Positions 1-12,200 of a DNA stretch of 64,000 nucleotides are shown one piece after another. The position numbers and the translations under genes were made by a program. The notes beneath the pieces are model-generated. The model did not search any database. It saw only the letters and a program-made list of their open reading frames with translations, and had not been told where the DNA came from. This DNA comes from Protea cynaroides (Eukaryota > Streptophyta > Magnoliopsida > Proteales > Proteaceae). Where the stretch lies: assembly GCA_028583415.1 (NCBI GenBank), contig CM053276.1, positions 124,679,166 through 124,743,165 of the forward strand, read 5' to 3'. Within the stretch, counting starts at the first letter, position 1. Each line of letters starts with the position of its first letter.

Positions 1-86
1 CTTTCAATTCGTGTCTATTTCCATTTTTAGCCTTTTTTTTTTTTTTTTTTCGAATTACGCCGTTCAGAGGTCCCCACCCCAATCTT

Positions 87-235
87 CAGATAGAAATCCT
101 CTCTTGTGACAGTTTCAATTGTCAAGGGTTGGATTTTATCTAGCACACATACCAGTGTATTGATATGTATACTGACTGAACTCCGGCCCTTAGATCAGTC
201 GGCACTTCCGTCTGCAGTAGGAGAGGGCGTGGATC
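87..235. mobile_element. Degenerate foldback MITE relic (GGATCC-end family)
   Basis: This stretch aligns by eye with the better-preserved element at 56298-56447. Both have AAATCCTC near the left end, GTCAAGGG..GGATTT a little further in, and CCCTTAGATC followed by GGATCCCT at the right end. The terminal inverted repeat is eroded and I cannot see a target duplication, so the limits are approximate. No coding potential. Confidence 0.45.
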
Positions 236-321
236 CCTAACCTTATCTATTAGGCTATAAAAAGAATGGTAAATTATTTGTACCTAATAAATTTTCAAAT
301 AAATAAAAAGGGAGGTCTCCG

Positions 322-530
322 CCTAGGGTGTCGATTTTTTGGCCCATACCGTGTCCCTCAAGTCGGATTGATCGATTAAAAACCATATCGAGCCAAACTG
401 TTTAATATACGTGTCAAGATTAGACCTGGATCGATTATTAATCTATCGGTCACAGTGCAAGGGCGTAATTCGACGATCATCCGATCGAATCGACCGATTA
501 AAAACCAATTTGACATAAACTGATTAGAGT
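322..530 (+). repeat. Dispersed repeat, GGGTGTC-end family, copy 1
   Basis: The left end carries CTAGGGTGTCGATTTTTTGG, followed by ATCGATTAAAAACCATATCG and CCGATTAAAAACCA. The same order of motifs is found in inverted orientation at 13555-13787 and 44090-44322. The AGGGGTGTCAA-like terminus is common in plant non-autonomous DNA transposons, but I see no clear second inverted end or target duplication. Internal sequence is a set of diverged ATCGATTAAAAACC-like sub-repeats. Confidence 0.55.
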
Positions 531-2703
531 AATTAGATGTTTGCTTATTTTCATTTCTCCTTTTGTTCATTTAAGATTTTTACTTTTTTTTATTACAAAA
601 AATATTGTTGTCTCTCTTATACTATGCCTAAAGGACAAATGCCTCCAAAGTCCAAACATTTCTGGTAAAAGACAAACTACGCCATTGATCCCAAGAAAAT
701 GCCTCCCATAGTAGCAGTGTTCCTTCAAACCTCCAGCTTCTTGGGGTAGACAATGGCTTAAAGAAACATGGATACAATCTCCTTGGGGCCTAAATATCAA
801 AAAAAAAAAAAAAAAAAGGGTACAAATGGTCATGGTGCCTTTACTATTGATATCAATTGAACTCATTTAAGGTTTGGACAGCTTGTCTTCAGTTTCAACT
901 CTAACTAAAAGATATTATCATACTCAGACCAGTCAGATAATATCAGACACTCAGACTAACTGAACAATGATAAATAAATAGACAGGAGAATAACTATGCA
1001 CACAAAACTCAGAATTTAAGAAGACTGATATTTAACAGTAGGCTTTGATTAACCTGAACTCTTGGTCAAGTGTCACTCTTAATAGAACTAAGGAACGCAA
1101 AGTCTGTAAAGTAGTGCAAAGAGGCTCTCTTAATCTTAGTAAAACCAGGAATATGTTGTAGCAATACTGGAAATTGAATAATTAGAGATCAAAACCAGAA
1201 TCTGGAAGAGATCTTCATAGAAAAATAAAGGGATTAGCAGGAACTTACTGAGAACAGGAGTGCAGTGGGTATAGTAGTAGTAGTGAAACTGACTTGCTGG
1301 TTTAAAGAAAGTATAATGTGGTATTAGTGTTTAGAAGTAGATAACAGGACAGGAATCCACCTGAAACCTCCCTCAGAATCCACAAGTAGAACTGCAAATC
1401 TTCACAGTAGACCTACTCCAGAAAACTGAAACCTAAATTCAAACAAACCAGGGGATGTGCCCTAAACATGTAGTTATAGAGTCCGAACTCTACCATTCCT
1501 ATGGTATTTGAAACACATAACTCAAAACAGAATCCAAATATGACTCAAACTGTCCTATGAATTCTTTCTGCTGTTACCTATTGATAAATAAATATAAAAA
1601 AAATCCTAATGAATCACAATATTCACAACGAAGAGTCCGAAACAGATTAGGCTTTGAACTTTGAAGTTTTTGAACCGCAAGAAAAAACACAGAAGGAAGC
1701 CCCAATCATTCTATTTTCTCTCTGCAATTTCGCCACTCTCGTTAGAGACCCAGAAGGAAGTGGAGAAGAAGAGGAAGAAAGAGACGAAGAGGGTTGTTTC
1801 TGCAATTACGATCCTTGGAGAGAACAGAGAATGTTTGGCGCTTCCTTCTGAACTCAAAACCGATTGCTTTAAATATCGTCTCCAATCATCCTTCAGCATC
1901 AAAGAAGATTAAAAATTTCGAAGAAAACAAGAAGGAAACAAGAAGAAACCAAGAAGGATGAAGGAAACTAACCTGTTTCACGCTTTCAGCTTCTTCAGTC
2001 TCCGTTGAGAAGGAGATCGTCGAAAGAATGACGTTAAATCCCTAATTTTGAACATAGTTATACTTGGTTCAAAGCAGTTTCGATGAAATTTCGGTCTAAT
2101 CGTGAATTTCGGCTGAAATTCTGGCCGAACCCACCGAATTTAAGGTAAAAACGTACCGGCAAAATGTTTTCCAAAATCGAGATGTTTTTTGATATATGCT
2201 CCAAACATTTCTGGTAAAAGACAAACTACGCCATTGATCCCAAGAATGGCGTAAGTATAAATAGACTATTAGGTATATGCCTAAAGGACAAATACTTCCC
2301 TTAGTAGAAGGGAGCATTATTAAAATACAAATAGACTACTTCCCAAAAAAAAAAAAGTACAAATACATTATGCCATTAAATATATTTCATTAGATAATAT
2401 GCTGGAAGATCAAATTTATTTTAATGACCAAATTTATCCTTTACAAGGGTGAAGTACTTGAAAACTAATTCCAAAGTCTCCTTCTTACACGACGTGTGAT
2501 CGGCCATTGATCCCAAGAATCCCACCGCCCTATCTAACAAGGGCGAAGACAATCCTCTCGTTGGGAGCGCAGGTTCCTGCACAATAAATAGCTGGAGAAG
2601 AGGATTTGCTCCAATTTAACTGTTTTATTTCTCTGGCATTAAATTGATTGGGTTTAGTGGAATCCAATTTAACTGTTTTATTTCGCCTAAGAACTCAAAC
2701 TCA
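531..2703. other. No gene recognised; AT-rich intergenic DNA
   Basis: Only short open frames occur here and none resembles a known protein. The region holds an A-tract around 800-817, a GAA/GAG-rich stretch near 1755-1790 and a fragment repeated at 652-697 and 2201-2246. Confidence 0.6.
2201..2293 (+). repeat. Direct repeat of 623-697 (rearranged order)
   Basis: A 46-bp segment starting CCAAACATTTCTGGTAAAAG occurs almost identically at 652-697 and 2201-2246. A neighbouring short block, TATGCCTAAAGGACAAAT, lies before it in the first copy (623-640) and after it in the second (2276-2293). The shared blocks are therefore in opposite order, which suggests both are pieces of one dispersed element that has rearranged. 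No gene is implied. Confidence 0.6.
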
Positions 2704-3400
2704 AAAGAAGTAGAGACTTGTGAGATTTGTATAGAACCCATCATGACACAAGAGATGAAATTCGAAAACAACAAGAGGTGTGTCCATCCCTTCTGCACAG
2801 ATTGTATTAATAGTACATAAAAGTCAAGGTGGAAGAGAGTAACAAAACTGCCTTGCCCTTCCTTGAACTGTGAAGAGCGGTTGGATCCTCTCTCATGCCG
2901 TCAGATCCTCCCACCCAGATTGTTCGAGAAATGTTGTGATCTTCTTTATGAATCTGCAGTTCTAAAGCGTGATAGTGTATATTGCCTTTTCCCAGATTGC
3001 TCTACATTGATACTCAACTAATGTGGAGGGAACATTAAAAGATCAAACTATCAAGAGATGAGAGATAAAAATGACATTCTCTTCACCAAGCTTGTTAAAA
3101 GGAACAAGTTGAAGAGATTCCAGCTTGCAAATTTCATGTACAACTTTCCCAAGGTTGCCAATATATTAAATGCAGGTTTGTTCTTTTTTTTATAGTAAAC
3201 CATTATTCTTCCATATTAAGGCTTTGATGTTTTGATTTTATATTCTTATCTGTTGTCTTCGGTGCAGGTGTGGGGTTCTCTTTTGCTATGCTTGTGGGAA
3301 AGTCAAAGTTAATTGTGAGTGCACAAGTGATAGAGACCGATCTGTTAGACGATTTCATGCCCGTGTATGGATCATCACGCTAGTACTTAATTAGTAACGG
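2704..3400 (+). pseudogene. RBR-type (RING-between-RING) E3 ubiquitin ligase pseudogene, copy 1
   Basis: Translation from 2710 gives an RBR RING1 pattern: ETCEICIEP, then CVHPFCTDCI, then LPCPSLNCEERLDPL and CRQILPP. After a stretch with the central IBR part mostly missing, PACKFHVQLSQGCQYIKC continues across a clean 92-bp intron (GT at 3176, AG at 3266-3267) into RCGVLFCYACGK, the cysteine pattern of RING2. In the family, RING1 binds the E2 and a RING2 cysteine accepts ubiquitin before transfer. The copy is dead: two single-base losses after CTDCI create a stop at 2818-2820, another stop follows LILN, and the frame shifts again before RING2. A retained intron argues for a DNA duplication, not a retrocopy. 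A second, shorter copy lies at 12936-13171. Confidence 0.8.
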
Positions 3401-3783
3401 GTTTTTCATAGGTTCCGTTGTTGGATTCCATAAGGTGAAAGAAAATGCTCCGGTGGCTGCCATGCTTGCCATAAGTGTGGTTCTGGATTGTGTGTTTGTT
3501 CCCATACTATGTGTTTGTTTCATCATGTGTTAAAAAAGACGGGGTTTATTATTTTGAAAATTTTATTCAGACACTTCCTTGACAATTGATTTACTATACA
3601 TAGAACTTATCTTTACTCTTGAAATAATATTTTATATCAGTATAGTCCGCACCTATAATTAAGTTTTAGGCACGAAAAAAATTCTGAATTTCTTTTAAAA
3701 CAATGGTACCCTTAGTCAATGTATACATAAATATCCTTTAGGCTTTTCTTCTTCTTCTTCCTACGAAAAAGTTCTCCAGCGCG

Positions 3784-4095
3784 ACTGCTTTGCTCATTCC
3801 ATTCTCTTCAACCCTACCACCAACCATGTCCGACTATTGATGATCCTCACCGACACCTGGTGCTCATTCAGCCAATTTCTCCTCAACGGTACCCTCTTGC
3901 AAATAGGTGGGATTTAGATGGTCTAACCAAGATATGAAAGTTCCAAGCCTTGCCCGTTGGACCAGCTCTATGACTGCAAAGAGCTTGAGCCAGACAGGTT
4001 CGATCATCATCATCGGTGGTTGAGCTACCCACAACACAGAATTCTATCCTTTCAAACCGTACAATTGCCGTTCCTTACTGAGAATCGACAAAGTG
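3784..4095 (+). pseudogene. Glyoxal/galactose-oxidase-like pseudogene fragment
   Basis: Reading from 3784 gives DCFAHSILFNPTTNHVRLL, then TDTWCSFSQFLLNGTLLQIG, which matches the N-terminal repeat of plant glyoxal oxidase-like copper-radical oxidases (DCxAHS, TDTWCSSG and NGTLxQTGG are family hallmarks). After stops and a deletion, GSIIIIGG, a stop, then ATHNTEFYP matches the next conserved block, where an Arg codon CGA has become TGA. The family makes hydrogen peroxide from aldehydes in the cell wall. This is a relic of roughly 100 codons with no start, no catalytic C-terminal half and several stops. Confidence 0.8.
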
Positions 4096-4624
4096 ATTGG
4101 ACGATTCGTTCTTCTGCTTTTCTCAAAGAAAATAAATCAAAGAGAAATTAATTAATTAGGTCAAGAAATGCATAGATTAAGAGGAATTTAATCAAGGGAA
4201 TTATTCACAGGTGAAAGAGGTAAGTGAGAAACCTGAAGGAGATGGAGATGAAGGCAGGCGGCGAGAGGATTAAGAGAGTTGCTAGTGCATAAGAATAGGT
4301 GAGGAAGACGAAAGTGTTCATCCCTCTCGACACTTACATTGGTGCACTCCACCATTATCATAGGAGCAAAGGGCACTCACTGTATCCTTCAAACAACCCC
4401 TCAACCCCATCTCTCTTCTCCAGTTCCCCCTCCCTCACCTATCTCTCGCCATTGCTCCCTCTGAGCAGCTCGATCCGCTTCTTTCCAAGTGAAAGTGAGA
4501 TAAGAATATGATCTTGGGCACTCACATCCAATGCTAAGGTCTTGTGAGCATTAGGAGAAGTGAATGAGATCTTCTACTCTTCTTCGACTTCTTCTTCCAG
4601 TTTGCGCTTCAGTCCTTATGCCAA
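4096..4624. other. No gene recognised
   Basis: The plus-strand open frame of about 70 codons at 4299-4511 is Ser/Pro-rich low-complexity sequence without family similarity. Nothing else is visible. Confidence 0.5.
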
Positions 4625-4746
4625 CTAATTGGGATCGGCTACATGGATTCTTGTATTCCAATTAATTTTGTTCGATGTCAAACTTGAAACAAGGCCTAGA
4701 TTATGCATATCTTTCCTCACCATCTCCCCTAGAGTTATCTTAGGTT
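4625..4746 (-). mobile_element. RTE-type LINE, 3' end of ORF2 (fragment)
   Basis: On the minus strand the sequence reads EMVRKDMHNLGLVSSLTSN and then RIHVADPN followed by a stop at 4625-4627. The final residues of plant RTE-clade LINE reverse-transcriptase ORFs typically read like VxKDMxxLGL...DRxxWRxRIHxADP-stop, so this is the extreme 3' tail of such an element. No reverse transcriptase core is left in the window, as expected for 5'-truncated LINE insertions. Confidence 0.7.
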
Positions 4747-5623
4747 TGTTCTGCTGGTTCTTTTAGATTCTCTAATCTGAATCAACTCACTCATTCGAAT
4801 TGGACCACTAACGGCCTCCGTTAAACATGACTGTAGGACATTCTCGTAACTTATCATATATCGACGCTACTCATTAACATTAAAACAATGGAAGTCTGAA
4901 GAGTGAAAATCAAATGCATGTTTTATCCATGAAATATCCTCAATTTCTGTTAAACTAAACTGAGTTGTATCTGTAGTCTGGTAGAAATTAACAATTCCTT
5001 CTTATGTACAAGTCTTCCCAGACGACATTTGGGCTTATCAAAATGTATTGCTAAGAGGGTATTCTTATAATGTAAAATACATTCCTATTATAGAATGGAC
5101 CAAAGAGCAACATTTTTGTTCTAAACTCAGAATGCAGAACAGGATGAGGAACCCATTCCATAACAAACTTCATTTGAGAATCATTCCATGATCCAATAAT
5201 AAACATTACCAAACGCTGGTTTTTTTCATCCCAATGTTGTGTTCTTCGCATGGACTGCATTCCAAAGTTCCAAACCACTAACCTTTCTTAGAGCCGAGTG
5301 GTCTAACCAAACTCACTGTAAAGATTCATCAAGATCGATACCAATACAATCTTTTAATTCAATTGCACTAAATAGACAACTGATTTCTCTGTTTTTAGAA
5401 GATTCAAATAGAATCGAACCCACAAAACGAAAGGTGAATTGCTTTTATGGTGTGTCGTTGGATCATATATCTGTCAGCAATAATCTCAAGGGTGCTAGAC
5501 AAACAAAATTTTATTTTATCTGTTTTGACTAATGCTCATGCATATTTTGAAATTCCAATAATTTGGTCTAGCCTCATTCCTTTATAAATTCCATTTGCCA
5601 GGTTCTTGAAACTGATTTGTCCC
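4747..5623. other. No gene recognised
   Basis: Short unrelated open frames only. It directly precedes the protease-like pseudogene. Confidence 0.5.
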
Positions 5624-6315
5624 ATGGGTTCATCAAAAGACAATGAGAAGATCCTTAACTACAATGATGTTCTATTGAGGAGATCAGATTTAAATATTCT
5701 AAGTGATCCATATTTCGTCAAATGCATGACCGCATTATAGAGTTCTATTTCAGCTATCTGGCTTCTTGCCATCCCTCCGAAGACATCCTACTTGTTCCAC
5801 CTTCAATCTCCTTTTGGCTTACAAACTGTCCGGACCCTGAGAGCCTTAAAGATTTCACTGAACCTTTCAAGCTTCCTGATAAGAAACTCATTATATTTGT
5901 TGTCAGCAATAATGATGATGTGACCATGGCTGAAGGTGGGACTCATTGGAGCCTACTTGCATATGAGAGATCTACAAACACTTTTGTGCATCATGATAGC
6001 ATGGCCGGATCGAATAGCTTACATGCCAAGAGGCTATGGAAAGCTTTGCTTGGGTTCATAGATTCCTCTGGTTCAGATTCTGATGATCGCTATTTGGAAT
6101 ATTCTGCTACACCACAACAAAGAAATGGCTATGATTGTGGTTTGTAAGTTTTAGCCATTGTAAAAGTGATATGCCATTGGCATGAAAGTGTTTGCTCCAA
6201 AGATAGGGTTGCCTTGTGGTTTTCTACTTTGAAGGAGCAGGTTGTTCCATCAGCAGTGGCTGAAATGCGGAGTAAGATTTTGAGCCTCATTAGAGATCTA
6301 ATGTTGAAGAACTAA
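5624..6315 (+). pseudogene. NEDD8-specific protease (NEDP1/SENP8-like, Ulp1 family) pseudogene
   Basis: Two frames joined by a one-base lesion near 5720 encode a full-length C48-type deneddylase of about 230 residues. The N-terminal part starts at ATG 5624 (MGSSKDNEKILNYNDVLLRR) and runs to DPYF. The body from 5722 has DRIIEFYFSYLA, the catalytic His in GGTHWSLL, the Asp in HHDSM, and the Gln/Cys pair in QQRNGYDCGL. Right after DCGL the expected Tyr is TAA (6145-6147). The frame then stays open as VLAIVKVICHW and so on to a natural stop at 6313-6315. The family removes NEDD8 from cullins and other targets. One frameshift plus one nonsense mutation make this copy non-functional. No intron is visible, so a processed copy is possible but I see no clear 3' poly-A tail. 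Confidence 0.85.
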
Positions 6316-7671
6316 AATCTGCTAACCTTGGGGGGAAAGATTCACTGGTTTGAAGGTGAAATCTTGTGCAGCATGATAGATTGCAACACTTTCTTCAAGT
6401 TCACTTGAGTTATTTACTTTGGCAATCTCTTGTGGTATTCAATAACAAGAACATATCCTAATATTTCTTGGGTCAAACTGAAAGTTGAAATCGAATAAGT
6501 TCAATTCAATCTGAACTGAACCAAAACCCAAACCAAATATTTCTTGGGTCGTAATTGGATTGTGTTATATAGTCGGCTGAAAACCTGAAATTGGACCATA
6601 CGGATTGATTGTCTTGAACCAAACCAAATTTTATTTATTTGACCATAATTGGACTTGAGGATACAAGACCGAAATTGAATCAGTTTAGACCAAAATTTGG
6701 ACCGAACTGACCCATTCACATACCTACAACTATGCTCCTAAGGAGCACATCTGGTAAATTTTCTTTTTAAATTCAATTGAGTTCAATCATTGAATCCAGA
6801 AATAGATTTGAAACGTTCAAAAGATTAACGATTATCTAATTTTTTTTTTTCCTAATAAGAATTTGGATTTTTTTTTTAATAAATTAGAATCAATGGGGAT
6901 TTTACCTATTTTGTTTCTTTATTTTACCCTCCAATCATTAGAGAACTAAATGGGACTAGGTTATATTTTGACAAATAAAAAGGATAATTCATGTGATAAA
7001 ACCAGAGCGCAGCTTTAACACAGATTTTGCGGGAAAAATCTGTAGAAAAGATTAGGGTTTTCTTGAAAATTTATCTTTTTACACAGGTTTACCTTAAAAC
7101 AAGGAGCCTCAATGAAATTGCCCGCAAAAACTGAATTTTTTTTTAACTTCCACCATAAAATCAGTGTTAAGCCCTAATTAAACGAGTGAAAGTAACTCAA
7201 AATTAACTTAAAGTGATAAAAAAAAAAAGGTATGAAAAACCAGTACTATATATCTCTCTCTCCACTGTTGAAAACCAATGAGTATATAGTATATACGATC
7301 TGAACCCTATTCAGGTATAAATACAGAGAAACATAACAAATTATTTACCCAAAAAAAAAAAATACACAAAAATTAATAGAAGAAAGAAAAAAATAAAAAG
7401 AAAAAACACAATAAAATACGTTGATGGGAGGAACATCCATTATCCATTTAAAACAGAAATACAAAAGTAAAGTTGTGAAATTACCCGATGTAAACTCTAC
7501 AAAATTTCATCGGCAGCCATCCATAGTTGAGCATCTCCGGCCGGAGTCAGTCCACAACACTTGACCCGTAAGTAGCTATTGACATGAGAACTACAAAATT
7601 CGATGGTACCTTTGATGTTGATCCTGGTCTGCTTCTTCGACATCAAACACGTACAACATTCTAAGACCAAT
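6316..7671. other. No gene recognised; AT-rich
   Basis: Low-complexity A/T tracts (for example 6841-6885 and 7350-7410). The minus-strand frame at 6501-6719 is repetitive CAAACCAAAT-type sequence, not a protein family. 7500-7670 may continue the F-box-associated relic but is not recognisable. Confidence 0.5.
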
Positions 7672-7989
7672 CTAACATTGTAATTTCTTCCTAAAGCTTA
7701 CAATCTGTGGGCAGAACCATCTTGTCTCCCTGAGAGAATGACAAACAATACTATGTTGTATTACCCATTGTCCTTCTCCATGGACATCCTTCTTTAAAAT
7801 CCATATGTCCAGTAGACCCTTTGGTTTTCTCACAATATTACAGAGATGATCCTCAATCTCAACCAAACTCCATGTAGAATGAGGAAGAAGACTAGGAAGA
7901 CGAACCTCACTGAACTTCTCTTCAATTAAGTCCATTGAAATAACAAGATCAAGCAACAAATTTAAATTGAACTCATATTCCCAGTAATA
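7672..7989 (-). pseudogene. F-box-associated (FBA) domain fragment
   Basis: Minus-strand translation gives LVISMDLIEEKFSEVRLP, then SLVEIEDHLCNIV and LLDIWILKKDVHGEGQW. This order (FDxxxEKFxEVxLP ... LxxxxGxLCxV ... xDIWxLK) is the signature of the C-terminal FBA beta-propeller region of plant F-box proteins that select SCF ligase substrates. No F-box, start or full domain is present. It lies directly after the DUF247 stop codon on the same strand, so it could be mistaken for a second exon. I judge it a separate relic. Confidence 0.6.
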
Positions 7990-9270
7990 TCAACTTACAA
8001 TTGCACTTCTGATAGCAAGTATGGCCTGTATAGCTGCAAAAAAAATCACGAAAAATGCTCCAATAACCGAAATGACTGTCCACTGTGTTTTGCAATATGT
8101 ATGTCCCAAGTTAGCTATCCAACTATGCCAAGTATTCCGGCAATATGCATTCAACTCTTCACCTATTTCAGGGAAACAAAAACTCCTCGTATCAATGGTA
8201 GCTTCTCTCATAAGTTTTTTAAAGAGTTGGGATACTTGCTCATGCTTTCCTAAAAATCTTCTGATAATTCCCTTCTTGCATAGGAGTGCAACATCTTCAG
8301 AATTGTCAATGAAGCTATTCAAGATGATTGCATAATCTGTGATATATTTACTTTTGAGACTATGCAATTCTTCGAACGCAATCATATTGCGAAAGAGAGA
8401 GACCGTCCGATCTCGCATATATACGCATGGTATGGTCAAAACGCCATTCCCAAAAGTGATGTCCAATAGCCTTCGCCCTATCCCCACCCTTAATTTGACT
8501 CCTCTTTTACAGAGCTCTGTAACGTTGGGGGGAAGTTCCAATTGTGGCCTATTTTGGATCTGTTGCGCATTTTGGGGGTTGATTGGTTCTGGAATGTACA
8601 AGTTCCGTACAAAATCAAGCAAATGAAATGAATCTTTTATAGGGATTCTTTCTGCGTCAAAGACTCGTTCCCTCTCTGACAACATATGTGAAAAGAAATT
8701 GTAAATAAGCTCATTGAGAGGTTTGAAGTCATCTCCTTGGTTTAAATGTCCTTGGTATAAGGTATCAAGAACAATAAATGGCAACTGGTTTTCAAGTAAA
8801 ATAAGATCACTTCTTATGGCATTAGACCACCAATTGTTGTGAGATATTGTATCTTCTAGAATGATCGTTGCCTCTGGCATGCGTCTTAGGAGAAACTCGA
8901 GGATGAAACATCCGTCCAGTAGTATCATCTTGATAAACTCATCACTTTCCAATTCAATTCTTTCTGCATAACGCTCACGTATTGTTCCTTCTATTAGCCT
9001 CAGACTTTGGAGATATTCTGACAAGGTTGATCCAAGTCTTCGACTCACAAATGATTTTAGAAATTGCCCCTTTTGTGTTTGTACCACTTCGAAATCTTTT
9101 CCCCCGTAGTGAAAAGGGCCAATAGAGACAACTTTTGGTGTGTATGCCTTTTGATCTATATCTCGGAGATTTTGAGGAACCCGATAAATGCAGGAAGTCG
9201 AAGATATGTGTGGTACCATATCTTGGATTTCTTTTATATCTACAACCAAGGTGTCCGTTTCTCTAGCCAT
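7990..9270 (-). CDS. DUF247 domain protein
   Basis: Single-exon gene of 426 codons, ATG at 9268-9270, stop TGA at 7990-7992. The family order is visible: CIYRVPQNLRDIDQKAYTPK near the start, VVSIGPFHYGG, HLDG-like MILLDGCFILEFLL, DLILLENQLPFIVLDTLY, and a C-terminal block ending with a hydrophobic helix (about residues 397-420, starting WTVISVIGAFFVIFFA) as in membrane-anchored plant DUF247 proteins. The length is normal for the family (400-500). DUF247 proteins have no known biochemical activity. Some members act in grass self-incompatibility and others cluster near resistance loci. The stop lies inside GTAAGTTGA, so a splice donor overlaps the end of the frame. A spliced C-terminus is possible but the protein already looks complete. 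Confidence 0.9.
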   Translation of the reverse strand: MARETDTLVVDIKEIQDMVPHISSTSCIYRVPQNLRDIDQKAYTPKVVSIGPFHYGGKDFEVVQTQKGQFLKSFVSRRLGSTLSEYLQSLRLIEGTIRERYAERIELESDEFIKMILLDGCFILEFLLRRMPEATIILEDTISHNNWWSNAIRSDLILLENQLPFIVLDTLYQGHLNQGDDFKPLNELIYNFFSHMLSERERVFDAERIPIKDSFHLLDFVRNLYIPEPINPQNAQQIQNRPQLELPPNVTELCKRGVKLRVGIGRRLLDITFGNGVLTIPCVYMRDRTVSLFRNMIAFEELHSLKSKYITDYAIILNSFIDNSEDVALLCKKGIIRRFLGKHEQVSQLFKKLMREATIDTRSFCFPEIGEELNAYCRNTWHSWIANLGHTYCKTQWTVISVIGAFFVIFFAAIQAILAIRSAIVS

Positions 9271-12200
9271 TGAGTTAGGTTCACTCCTCTATTAAATAGC
9301 GTACTGGTCAAAATAAAAAAGCAAACAAAATTTATTGAAAATTAAACAAAGGCTTCAACAAATAAACAAACCAATCAAAGAGTAGGGCTAAACCAAATCT
9401 AGCATGTAGTTATAGACCCAAACCAAGTGTAGAGTTGAATCGGGTCCAACATTAGAATCAAAATATTACAATTGAATAGACTGAGCTAAGCCCAATATAT
9501 GGTTAAACCAAAACAAGCACGGGCTAAACAGCCCAATATAATCTAGCCATTCCCACCATGGGGCTGAACCAGCCCAACACAATTGAATCAATCACACTAT
9601 TAAGCTGAATCAGCCTATCACAATTAAACCAATCCACCATGGAATTATTCTTGGCCCAACATGTACTTAAACAAACTCATAACATGGGGCTGGACCAGCT
9701 CAAAAATGCAATTGAACAAATTGGCCCAAGCATCAAATGAATCAGGCCAAATTCGAGCACCAGACTATAATTAGGACAGTGGTTTTTTCCTTCTGGGTCC
9801 TCGCTTTCGATTCTGATTGTTGTCTGGATTCATGGTCTTGGAGGTTGCCGTCGCCCATGAAGATGTAGGGACTGATGGAGGAAAGGCAACCCCAAGAAGT
9901 TTCCTAGAAGAAGGGCTCCTAACCCAAGGCGGTCCTGTTCTTGAAGATATGATGACTCAAGAGGGTTTGACTGAACCGGAAAAATAAATAAATTTAATGA
10001 ATGAGTAATTGGTTCAAGATTGAGGGAGACAAACCGGCTCATCCAAGAAGACTCAACCAAACAAGGATTAGCTCACTTGTAACAAGAACCAAATCAAGCA
10101 TACTTTGGTCGAGTTGCCCAAATTAAACGGTCCTGTATCCTTGGATAATGGGCAATACGGAGCTTTACCAAGTCATATCATATCTTTGCCCCAGAATCCA
10201 AAAACACAAAACCGGTTCAATCTAGAAAATTCGAACAAACTATATTGATTTGAAGGATGATACAAATGATCAACAAACATAAGGTTACAAGAAGGAATGA
10301 AGTCTATAGACGATTCCCCCATCATGTAACCAAATGACCATGATAGAGAAATGACCTATAAAATCACTCTTTTTTGAACCTCAACATGAAGTTAGTGTAG
10401 AAACTTAAGTGTAGGTTCTATGTCAAATGATGCATGACAGGTGGTTATAGGACCGGTAGGCTACCTTGACGAGATGCAAAATATACCTATCATCCGTATA
10501 AACGGAATGAGTCGTGGGTACGGGCATCCTTTATATACCCGAAGGTACCAGATCAAGGTTGTGGCTTCGCCGGAGGGACACCCAAAATCTGCATAATGCA
10601 ATGCAAGAATGCAAAAATAAAAATTAACAAACAAGTATTTACAACCACCTAGGATCCAAGAGTTTACATCAACTACAAAATAAGTATTTACAACATGCTA
10701 TATACATGTGTGTATAAGAATCTACAATACAGGTATTGACAACATAGTGAAATATAGGTATTTGCTTGAAATTGTAAGATGCAAGAACTCACAATAAATA
10801 TACATGTATAGTCACATTAAACTAATTATACAAATGCTTACAAAAAATTAAATGTATAACATACATCAACCTAAACATATAAATAGGGAAAGGAAAGAAC
10901 AAGATAGAATTCAGAGTCTAACGTGATTCCTTAGTAGAGTCCCCACCACGAGGATAATGAATTTTTCCCACGAGGTCCTCATATCTTTCTCTCTTTTTTT
11001 TTTTTTTTTTTTTTTTTGCATTCAAATCCCTTTGGATTTGGAAAGTAAATTAAATTTAAAACTAAAACTATAATAAGCAATTTAAGTAGGTAATACAATC
11101 ATATTCATGGTTAATAAGTTAGCTAGGGTTCGATAATAAACCAGCTGGTACGGATAAATACAAAAATATCAAACGGACTAAACGTTTAACTACATGTATC
11201 AAGTGTGGGTGCTATCTCAATTATATGACTCTCGAATCTTTTGATCTTTCACCTCTTAATTTTCAATGATTTCAAGTGATTTTGCTCTGATCTATGGAGT
11301 TCTCCTATCTTTTAATTTTTGGTTATTTTCCTTTGAAGGTGATGAACAAGAACTCGCCAATAACTGAAGATGAACTCCATGATCTGATAATGGTCACAGC
11401 AGCAAGGCTTGGTATCACATAGTCATAATTTATTGTTAAGAGGGTACTGATAGTTTTGTACATAACCACATGCATGCATCAATGCAAGCATATGTGGAGG
11501 AGAGGGAGAACTCAACTTCATAGAAAAAAACTGACCAAAATTTTTATTGACAAACTGCAGTAACCGAAGTTCTTTATTGCTTTCATATATCATTTCATTA
11601 ATTTGTTTCTAAATGACCTAACTCAAATAAGAAAGAGGACTAATCTAGATTCTGCATCTTGAAAGCAGACTGACTCTAACAGATGCTAGCTATTATAACC
11701 AAATAGAGACACTAGAATTTTGTGTATGGAACCTTGTTATTGTGGTCAATTATGTAAAGGAAAAGGTGAAATAAGATCACAGTAAGTAAACATCTCTAAC
11801 CGAAATTATTTCTAATCTAGATGTTCTTTCACCCATCCCTACTTGAACTAAGAAGGACTAAACTCTAAACGTAGCTAGGAGGTTGTGAGAAGGTGAGAGA
11901 TGATGAAACATCAATAATAAAACAACAAAATCTAATTAACAGAAAATCGGTAGCAGATTATCAAAAGAGAAATAGATTACAGGAAGACAATCTAACAAAA
12001 CAGAAGACAAAAATAAAGAAGCAAAAAGCCGAGACTGCTGACTGAAGAAACCGGGACTACTCCAATCAAAACAAAAGACGTAAAGAAAAGAGAAAACCAA
12101 CAAAATTCATCCTACCTGAATCTTATTAAGAGGGAAGGTGCTGAGAGGGAAAAAAGGAAAAAAAAAAAAAAAGGAGGAGGAATTTCCTATGAAAGGGGAG

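Noticed and set aside
9830..10060. Minus-strand frame of 76 codons
   Set aside because: No family similarity; repeat-like composition.
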